Source: Piscinibacter gummiphilus
GTDB lineage: Bacteria; Pseudomonadota; Gammaproteobacteria; Burkholderiales; Burkholderiaceae_C
Assembly (NCBI RefSeq): GCF_002116905.1
Contig: NZ_CP015118.1
Coordinates: 1,116,001-1,180,000 of the forward strand
Direction of reading: 5' to 3'
Length of the DNA stretch: 64,000 nucleotides
The translations under genes were made by a program, and so were the position numbers. The notes beneath the pieces are model-generated. The model saw only the letters and a list, made by a program, of their open reading frames with translations. It did no database searches and was not told the DNA's origin. Of this stretch, positions 58,897 through 64,000 are shown in pieces (within the stretch, counting starts at the first letter, position 1; every line of letters begins with the position of its first letter).

Positions 58897-59895
58897 ATGA
58901 ACGCCTCACGCCCTTTCAAGACCCCCACGCTGGCCGACGTCGCCCGTGTGGCCGGGGTGTCTCCCATCACCGCGTCGCGGGCGCTGGCCAACCCCGGCCT
59001 CGTGTCCGAGAAGACCATCGCGCGGGTGCGCGAAGCGGTGGAGGCCACCGGCTACATCCCCAACATGCTCGCGGGCGGGTTGAAGTCCACGCGCAGCATG
59101 ACCGTCGCGTGCCTGGTGCCGGCGATCTCGGTCGCGCAGTTCCTGCCCACGGTGCAGGCCCTGACCGATGCGCTGGCCGCGGCCGGGTACCAGCTGGTGC
59201 TGGGGCAGACGGGCTACGACCACGCCCGCGAGGACGCGCTGATCGACACCATGGTGGCGCGCCGCCCCGACGGCATCGTGGTCGCCGGCCTCGTGCATTC
59301 GACGGCGGCCCGGCAGAAGCTGCACCGCCTCGGCATCCCGCTGGTGGAGACGTGGGACCTCACCGAGCAGCCCATCGACATGCTGGTGGGTTTCTCTCAC
59401 CAGCAGGTGGGCGCGGCCGTCGCCGCCTTCTTCCGGCGCAAGGGTTGGGAACGTGTGGGCATCGCCACCGGCGACGACCACCGCGCGAGCCTGCGCCGCC
59501 AGGGCTTCACCGGCGCCTGGGGCCGCGAGGTTCCCGTCGCCGTCGGCCCCGCGCCGAGCAACATGGCACTCGGCCGCCAGGCGCTGTCCCGCCTGATCGA
59601 GCAGGAGCCCCGGCTTCAGGCCGTGTACTGCAGCTCCGACCAGCTGGCCCAGGGCGTGGTCACCGAGGCGCTGAGCCGCGGCCTGCGCGTGCCGGAAGAC
59701 CTGGCCGTGTGCGGCTTCGGCGACGCCGCCTTCGCTTCGCAGATGGAACCTTCGCTCACCACCGTGCAGGTCGACGGCGCCGCCATCGGCGAACGCGCGG
59801 CGGCGCTGATCATCGGCCGCTGCAAGGGCGAGGACGTGGGCGAGTCGGTGACGGACGTGGGGTTCCGGATCGTCGAGCGGGCCTCGACGGGCTGA
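58897..59895 (+). CDS. LacI-family transcriptional regulator
   Basis: A 332-residue regulator. The N-terminal helix-turn-helix and hinge are canonical: TLADVARVAGVSPITASRAL, VREAVEATGYIPNMLAGGLK. A periplasmic-binding-like ligand domain follows (~60-332), close in pattern to the gluconate regulator GntR of E. coli (IPLVETWDLTEQPIDMLVGF resembles its GIPVVELMDSKSPCLDIAVGF region). It is divergent from the dehydratase gene and three operator-like sites fit a LacI protein. It likely represses the sugar-acid genes. The open frame extends far upstream, but the ATG at 58897 gives the family start. Confidence 0.9.
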   Translation: MNASRPFKTPTLADVARVAGVSPITASRALANPGLVSEKTIARVREAVEATGYIPNMLAGGLKSTRSMTVACLVPAISVAQFLPTVQALTDALAAAGYQLVLGQTGYDHAREDALIDTMVARRPDGIVVAGLVHSTAARQKLHRLGIPLVETWDLTEQPIDMLVGFSHQQVGAAVAAFFRRKGWERVGIATGDDHRASLRRQGFTGAWGREVPVAVGPAPSNMALGRQALSRLIEQEPRLQAVYCSSDQLAQGVVTEALSRGLRVPEDLAVCGFGDAAFASQMEPSLTTVQVDGAAIGERAAALIIGRCKGEDVGESVTDVGFRIVERASTG

Positions 59896-59898
59896 CGG

Positions 59899-60405
59899 TC
59901 AGGCCGGCTGTGCCCGCCGCCACATCCGCCAGATCGTCACGAGGTTCACCCCCGCCACCACCACCTCCAGCGCCGTCCCGCCGATCGACCCGGCGAGCAC
60001 GTTGTTGACGATCCAGAGGCCCGTGCCACACAGCATCACGAGCCGCATCGCGATGCCCTGAAGCAGGAACAGCGCGAGCGTGCCGAGGCACGAGGCCATC
60101 AGCGGCAGCCAGTCGGCGGGGGCCTTCGCGAGCGCGAGGCCCAGTGCGATGTTCACGGCCACCACCACGGCGGCCACCCACGGTGAGCGGGTGCGCAGTG
60201 CCAGCACCGAGCGGGTCAGCGAGACGAGCGAACTCGCGACGGCGGTCGGGTTGCCGAGCAGGTGGAAGTGCAGCACGTAGGCGAGGCATTCGCCGGCCAT
60301 GAAGAGCTTGAAGCGGCGGTCGTCGGTCTGCAGGAACGAGCTGACGCCGAGGGCGAAGGCGGCGTAGCCGAAGAGCTGCGCCGCGGAGTACCAACTGGGA
60401 TCCAT
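59899..60405 (-). CDS. YgjV-family inner-membrane protein
   Basis: A 168-residue protein with about five membrane helices. It matches E. coli YgjV through FLQTDDRRFKLFMAGECLAY (YgjV: FFNRDERRFK), RSVLALRTRSPWVAA and AGSIGGTALEVVVAGVN. Its function is unknown. I chose the ATG at 60405 (MDPSWYSAAQLFGYAAFALG) because it aligns with the YgjV N-terminus. An ATG at 60438 is an alternative. It converges on the lacI gene with only three bases between. Confidence 0.85.
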   Translation of the reverse strand: MDPSWYSAAQLFGYAAFALGVSSFLQTDDRRFKLFMAGECLAYVLHFHLLGNPTAVASSLVSLTRSVLALRTRSPWVAAVVVAVNIALGLALAKAPADWLPLMASCLGTLALFLLQGIAMRLVMLCGTGLWIVNNVLAGSIGGTALEVVVAGVNLVTIWRMWRRAQPA

Positions 60406-60526
60406 CGGGAACACGGAGAAACGGGGGACGGGCGCCATTGTCTCCGGCCGGGTCGGGTACTCGCCGCCGTCATCAACCCCTCGGCATGACGGCCTAGACT
60501 CGAAGACTTTCCACGGGAGTCTCCAG

Positions 60527-60913
60527 ATGATCGACCACACCGGCGTCGCCGTCAGCGACATGACCCGCAGCAAGGCCTTCTACACGTCGGCCCTCGCGCC
60601 CATCGGCTACACGCTGATCGCGGAGTTCCCGGCGGCCGTCACGGGCAGCGCGGACGTGGCCGGCTTCGGCGAGGCGCCGAAGCCGGACTTCTGGATCCAC
60701 GGGGGCACGCCCAACAACCCGCCGATCCACGTGGCGTTCCGCGCGGCGTCGCGTGCGGCCGTGGATGCGTTCCACCGGGCCGCGCTCGACGCGGGCGGCA
60801 CCGACAACGGCGCACCGGGATTGCGTGCGCATTACCACCCGAACTACTACGGCGCCTTCGTGCTCGACCCCGACGGGCACAACATCGAGGCCGTGTGCCA
60901 CGACCCGGCATGA
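60527..60913 (+). CDS. VOC-family (glyoxalase/dioxygenase fold) protein
   Basis: A 128-residue protein with one vicinal-oxygen-chelate unit: MIDHTGVAVSDMTRSKAFYT, IHVAFRAASRAAVDAFHRAA, HYHPNYYGAFVLDPDGHNIE. The metal-type residues His4, His in PPIHVAF and Glu near the end are present. Members of this subgroup are often called glyoxalase-like, with unknown substrates. It overlaps the next gene as ATGA, so the two are co-expressed. The start ATG at 60527 follows GGGAGT. Confidence 0.85.
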   Translation: MIDHTGVAVSDMTRSKAFYTSALAPIGYTLIAEFPAAVTGSADVAGFGEAPKPDFWIHGGTPNNPPIHVAFRAASRAAVDAFHRAALDAGGTDNGAPGLRAHYHPNYYGAFVLDPDGHNIEAVCHDPA

Positions 60914-61440
60914 ACGCGCCGCTGCAACTCGTCGCCCCGGTGCGGGCCGTGTGTTTCGACTGGGGCGGCACGCTGATGTCGGAGGCCGGCCCCGAGGACA
61001 CGCCGATGGGCCGCTGGCCGCAGGTTCACGCGGTGCCCGGCGCCGCGGCGTGCCTGGCCGAACTCGCGGGCCTCGTGCCGCTGTGCGTGGCCACGAACGC
61101 GAGCGTGTCGGGGCGTGCGTCGATCGAACGGGCGCTCGACCGCGTGGGCTTCCTGGGCCACTTCGCCGACATCTTCTGCTACACCGAGCTGGGCGTGCGC
61201 AAGGACGACCCGGCCTTCTGGCGCTCCGTGTCCGAACGGCTCGGCGTGCCGCTGACCGCGCTCGCGATGGTGGGCGACTCGCTGGAGCAGGACTGCCTCG
61301 CGCCCCGCCGCTTCGGCGTGCAGGGGGTGTGGTTCGATCCGTCCGGCAAGGGGCTGCCACGCGGGTCCGACGTGCCGCGCGTGCAGCACCTCGTCGATTT
61401 CGCCCACGCCGTGACGTCGGTGGTGGCGCGGTCGGGCTGA
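60910..61440 (+). CDS. HAD-like hydrolase with altered motif I
   Basis: A 176-residue HAD-superfamily protein. Motif I is F16-D17-W-G19-G-T, so the usual second Asp (DxD) is Gly. Motif II is VATNAS, the motif III Lys lies in GVRKDDP, and motif IV is VGDSLEQD. Loss of the second Asp occurs in phosphonatases (DWAGT) and in non-phosphatase dehalogenase-type members, so an ordinary phosphatase is unlikely. There is no obvious Schiff-base Lys cap, because the cap is minimal. The real substrate is unknown. The start ATG at 60910 overlaps the VOC stop. Confidence 0.82.
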   Translation: MNAPLQLVAPVRAVCFDWGGTLMSEAGPEDTPMGRWPQVHAVPGAAACLAELAGLVPLCVATNASVSGRASIERALDRVGFLGHFADIFCYTELGVRKDDPAFWRSVSERLGVPLTALAMVGDSLEQDCLAPRRFGVQGVWFDPSGKGLPRGSDVPRVQHLVDFAHAVTSVVARSG

Positions 61441-61442
61441 CG

Positions 61443-62312
61443 TCAGAACCGCCACGTGGCGCCGAACGCGGGACCGCTGAACCGCAGGTTCTGCACGAAG
61501 CGGCCGTCGGGCTGGTCGAACTCGAGGTGGCGCCAGCTCGCCTGCAGCTCGCCCCACGGGAAGCGGTAGCCCGCGCCGACCGCGGCCTGCCACGTGGTGA
61601 CGTGGCTGCCGCCGCCCACGTCGAGGTAGTACGGCACGAACCAGCGGCCTTCGTCGCCGAAGGCCATGCGCCCGCGCACGCCCACGATGGCGGCGGTGAG
61701 GGTGGTGTCCTGCGAGACGCGTCCCGAGCGGTCGAACGAGAAGCCTGCGCCGGGAATGCTGGCGTCGAGCGCCCAGTCGAGGCGGGATTCGATGTGGAGC
61801 AGCCGCAGCCCGCCCAGCACGTCCACGTGGTGGCGCGCGCCGCGGTTCACGGTGTAGCTGCCGGCGAGCGCCCAGCTCCAGCCCTTCAGGTCGGTGCTGG
61901 TGGCGGTGTTGCGTTCGCGCGGGATGGGGATGGCCGCGCCAGGGCCGCCCACCGAGGTCACGCTGCTGCCGGTGTTCCCGAAGTCGAGGTAGACGAGGTC
62001 GCTGAACACCGCCCAGTCGCCCCGGCGCGCCTCGCCGTTCAGCATCAGCAGGAACTGCAGGCTCTCGAGGTAGTCGACGGGGCCGATCTCGCTTTCGGCC
62101 GAATTGCCCTGGCCGGGCGGGAACTCGTAGCGCAGCTTGCCGTTGACGTTGGGCAGCCACAGGTAGGGGGTCAGCGTGAACTGCCACGGCGCGTCGGCCT
62201 CGGGCGGTGCCGAGCGGGCGTCCGGGGCGGCCGCGACGGCGGCACACGCGAGCAGGCCGGCCAGCAGGCGCGACGGGCGAAGGACGGGGGGGACGAGGGG
62301 ACCGGCGGGCAT
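61443..62312 (-). CDS. Outer-membrane beta-barrel protein, unknown function
   Basis: A 289-residue protein with a signal peptide (about residues 1-34). The mature sequence alternates hydrophobic and polar residues in barrel strands, beginning WQFTLTPYLWLPNVNGKLRY, with strands such as WSWALAGSYTVNRGARHHVD and VGAGYRFPWGELQASWRHLE, and ends GATWRF with the C-terminal Phe needed for BAM recognition. The TPYLW-start family is widespread in proteobacteria and has no assigned role. The ATG at 62312 has AGGAG 6 bases upstream. It converges on the HAD gene. Confidence 0.82.
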   Translation of the reverse strand: MPAGPLVPPVLRPSRLLAGLLACAAVAAAPDARSAPPEADAPWQFTLTPYLWLPNVNGKLRYEFPPGQGNSAESEIGPVDYLESLQFLLMLNGEARRGDWAVFSDLVYLDFGNTGSSVTSVGGPGAAIPIPRERNTATSTDLKGWSWALAGSYTVNRGARHHVDVLGGLRLLHIESRLDWALDASIPGAGFSFDRSGRVSQDTTLTAAIVGVRGRMAFGDEGRWFVPYYLDVGGGSHVTTWQAAVGAGYRFPWGELQASWRHLEFDQPDGRFVQNLRFSGPAFGATWRF

Positions 62313-62536
62313 CCGTGACTCCTGGGGTGGACGCCCGCTAACGTAACAAGATCGGGCGACGCCCGCCATAGCACCAAGGGGCAGTTGCCACCGGGTCGCC
62401 GCCCACCCACCCATCCTTTTGGACGTTGCCCGCGCCGAGATCGCCACGCTACTGTGCCGCTCCCTTCCCCGTGTCCGGCGCACCCCCTCGGGAGTGCGAA
62501 TGGGCACGACCCAACGCACTACCGGAGGCACGACCC
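62313..62536. other. Divergent intergenic region
   Basis: This stretch separates the outer-membrane protein gene (minus) from the beta-propeller gene (plus). The only clear element is the RBS GGAGG at 62524-62528 of the latter. No palindromic operator stands out. Confidence 0.45.
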
Positions 62537-64000
62537 ATGGCTGGAGAGAGACGGTTCAACACATGGCGGGGGCGGTTGATGGCCCTCGTCGCGGCGCCCG
62601 CGATGCTGTTCTGTGCGGCATCGACACACGCCGCGATCACGTTCGACAGCGGGCCGGTCCGGCCCGTCGCGATGTCCCCCGACGGGACGAAGCTGTTCGT
62701 CGTGAACACGCCGAACGGCACGCTCGAGATCTTCAACATCACCGCGTCGGGTGTCACGCCCGCCGGCCGCGTGCCGGTCGGGCTGGACCCGGTCGCGGTG
62801 GCGGTGCGCAACGACAGCGAGGTCTGGGTGGTCAACCACCTGTCCGACAGCGTGAGCGTGGTCTCGCTCACCGGCGTGCCGCGGGTGACCCGCACGCTGC
62901 TGGTGGGCGACGAGCCGCGCGACATCGTGTTCGCCGGCACGTCCGGCCAGCGCGCCTTCATCACCACCGCGCACCGCGGGCAGCAGCTGCTCGACCCGTC
63001 GCTGGCCAACGTGCCGGGCGCCGGGGACCCGAAGCTCACGACGGCCAGCGTGGGCCGCGCCGACGTCTGGGTGTTCGACCCGAACGCGCTCGGCTCGTCG
63101 GTGGGCGGCACGCCGGTACGGATCATGAACTTCTTCGCCGACACGCCGCGCGCGCTGGCGGTGAGCCCGGACAAGTCGACGGTCTACGTGGCCGCGTTCA
63201 AGTCCGGCAACCAGACCACCATCGTCCCGCCGGACTACCTGTGCCCCGACTTCTCGCGCAACCCGTGCGTGCGCAAGGGCATCACCGTGCCGGGCGGCCT
63301 GCCCGGCCCGGCCACCAACTACGAAGGCAAGCGCGCGCCCGACGTGGGCCTGATCGTCAAGTACGACAACGTGCAGCGCAAGTGGCTCGACACGCTCGGC
63401 CGCGACTGGAGCAAGGCGGTCAACTTCAACCTGCCCGACCTCGACGTCTTCTCGGTCGACGCCAACCAGCTCAGCCAGAAGACCGCCGTGCCGCACGTGG
63501 GCACCACGCTCTTCAACATGGTCGTGAACCCCGTCAACGGCAAGCTGTACGTGTCGAACACCGAAGCCATGAACCAGCTGCACTTCGAGGGTTCGGGCGA
63601 GTACGGCGGCAGCACCGTGCAGGGCCAGATTGCCAAGACCCGCATCACGGTCGTGTCGGGCACCACCGCCCAGCCGCGCCATCTCAACAAGCACCTGGAC
63701 TACAGCAAGCTCTCGAGCCACGCCGGCTTCGACGCCACGGCGAAGAACCACAGCCTGTCGACGCCGCTCGAGATGGTGGTGTCGCGTGACGGCAAGACGC
63801 TGTACGTGGCCGCGTTCGGCTCCAGCAAGGTCGGTGTGTTCGACACCGCCACGCTCGAGAACGACGCGTTCAACCCGCGCACGCAGAGCGCCCGGTACAT
63901 CACGGTGGGTGGCGGCGGTCCGAGCGGCCTCGTGCTCGACGAGGCGCGCAACCGCCTGTACGTCACCACCCGCTTCGACAACGCGGTGAAGGTGATCGAC
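62537..64000 (+). CDS. Exported YVTN-type beta-propeller protein (partial, runs off the window)
   Basis: The frame is open from the ATG at 62537 (RBS GGAGG, 8-base spacing) to the window end, 488 codons. It begins with a basic stretch and signal peptide (LMALVAAPAMLFCAASTHAA). Propeller blades follow, such as VRPVAMSPDGTKLFVVNTPN, DPVAVAVRNDSEVWVVNHLS, DTPRALAVSPDKSTVYVAAF and PLEMVVSRDGKTLYVAAFGS. A pair of Cys occurs in YLCPDFSRNPCVRKG. Proteins of this build often continue into a cytochrome-peroxidase-like or heme domain, which cannot be judged here. Function is unknown. Confidence 0.82.
   Translation, partial: MAGERRFNTWRGRLMALVAAPAMLFCAASTHAAITFDSGPVRPVAMSPDGTKLFVVNTPNGTLEIFNITASGVTPAGRVPVGLDPVAVAVRNDSEVWVVNHLSDSVSVVSLTGVPRVTRTLLVGDEPRDIVFAGTSGQRAFITTAHRGQQLLDPSLANVPGAGDPKLTTASVGRADVWVFDPNALGSSVGGTPVRIMNFFADTPRALAVSPDKSTVYVAAFKSGNQTTIVPPDYLCPDFSRNPCVRKGITVPGGLPGPATNYEGKRAPDVGLIVKYDNVQRKWLDTLGRDWSKAVNFNLPDLDVFSVDANQLSQKTAVPHVGTTLFNMVVNPVNGKLYVSNTEAMNQLHFEGSGEYGGSTVQGQIAKTRITVVSGTTAQPRHLNKHLDYSKLSSHAGFDATAKNHSLSTPLEMVVSRDGKTLYVAAFGSSKVGVFDTATLENDAFNPRTQSARYITVGGGGPSGLVLDEARNRLYVTTRFDNAVKVID

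Overview
The window is a GC-rich chromosomal segment of a Gram-negative bacterium, most likely a betaproteobacterium of the order Burkholderiales (Rhizobacter/Ideonella-like). The evidence is the codon bias, the P/L-ring flagellar genes, a Bug-type solute-binding protein, a PEP-CTERM protein and a close homologue of Ideonella PETase. The genus is inferred, not proven. I saw no rRNA, tRNA, CRISPR array, prophage or intact insertion sequence.

Positions 245-21311 hold one tightly coupled plus-strand operon of flagellar genes, mostly with 4-base stop/start overlaps. The order is fliQ, fliR, flhB, flhA, flgF, flgG, flgA, flgH, flgI, flgB, flgC, fliE, fliF, a very short fliG-like gene, fliH, fliI, fliJ, a fliK-position gene, flgD, flgE, a fliM-like gene, fliN, fliO, fliP, fliA, two TPR genes and a small helical protein. 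The set encodes the export apparatus, MS ring, rod, P and L rings, hook and a sigma-28 homologue. Flagellin, cap, hook-filament junction proteins, stators (MotAB), FlgJ, FlgM and chemotaxis genes are all absent from the window. The rotor proteins look stripped: the FliG-like protein has no torque domain, the FliM-like protein has no CheY-binding N-terminus, FlgD is short and FlgH has no lipobox.

Immediately downstream, behind a textbook-spaced sigma-28 promoter (21329-21355), lies an intact 5,804-residue YD-repeat protein (21396-38810). It has no Sec signal, no PAAR domain and no recognised Rhs core. It carries jelly-roll and Fn3-like inserts, a LysM domain, a Gly/Ala-rich hydrophobic pretoxin region and a C-terminal nucleotidyltransferase-type toxin, followed by a small candidate immunity gene. 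I propose that the locus is a filament-less, probably non-rotating, flagellum-derived device dedicated to secreting or displaying this giant polymorphic toxin. It is the most interesting item in the window.

Positions 39347-52090 are accessory. They hold a lipoprotein, a GH57 glycoside hydrolase, a MOSC protein, a tiny exported protein, a PETase-like polyester hydrolase beside an AraC regulator, a polyglycine-hydrolase-like secreted protein with an anchored partner, a His-rich Spy-like protein with a response regulator and a His-rich sensor kinase, and a PEP-CTERM protein.

Positions 52101-59895 combine a TonB-dependent siderophore receptor behind a Fur-like palindrome with a sugar-acid locus. 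That locus has a FadR-type GntR regulator, a Tat-exported SMP-30 lactonase, a Bug binding protein, a talarate/galactarate dehydratase and a LacI-family regulator. LacI-type operators of the form TG(N2)ATCGAT(N2)CA lie before both halves. Positions 59899-64000 hold a YgjV membrane protein, a VOC protein, an HAD-like hydrolase with an altered motif I, an outer-membrane barrel protein and the start of an exported beta-propeller protein cut by the window edge.
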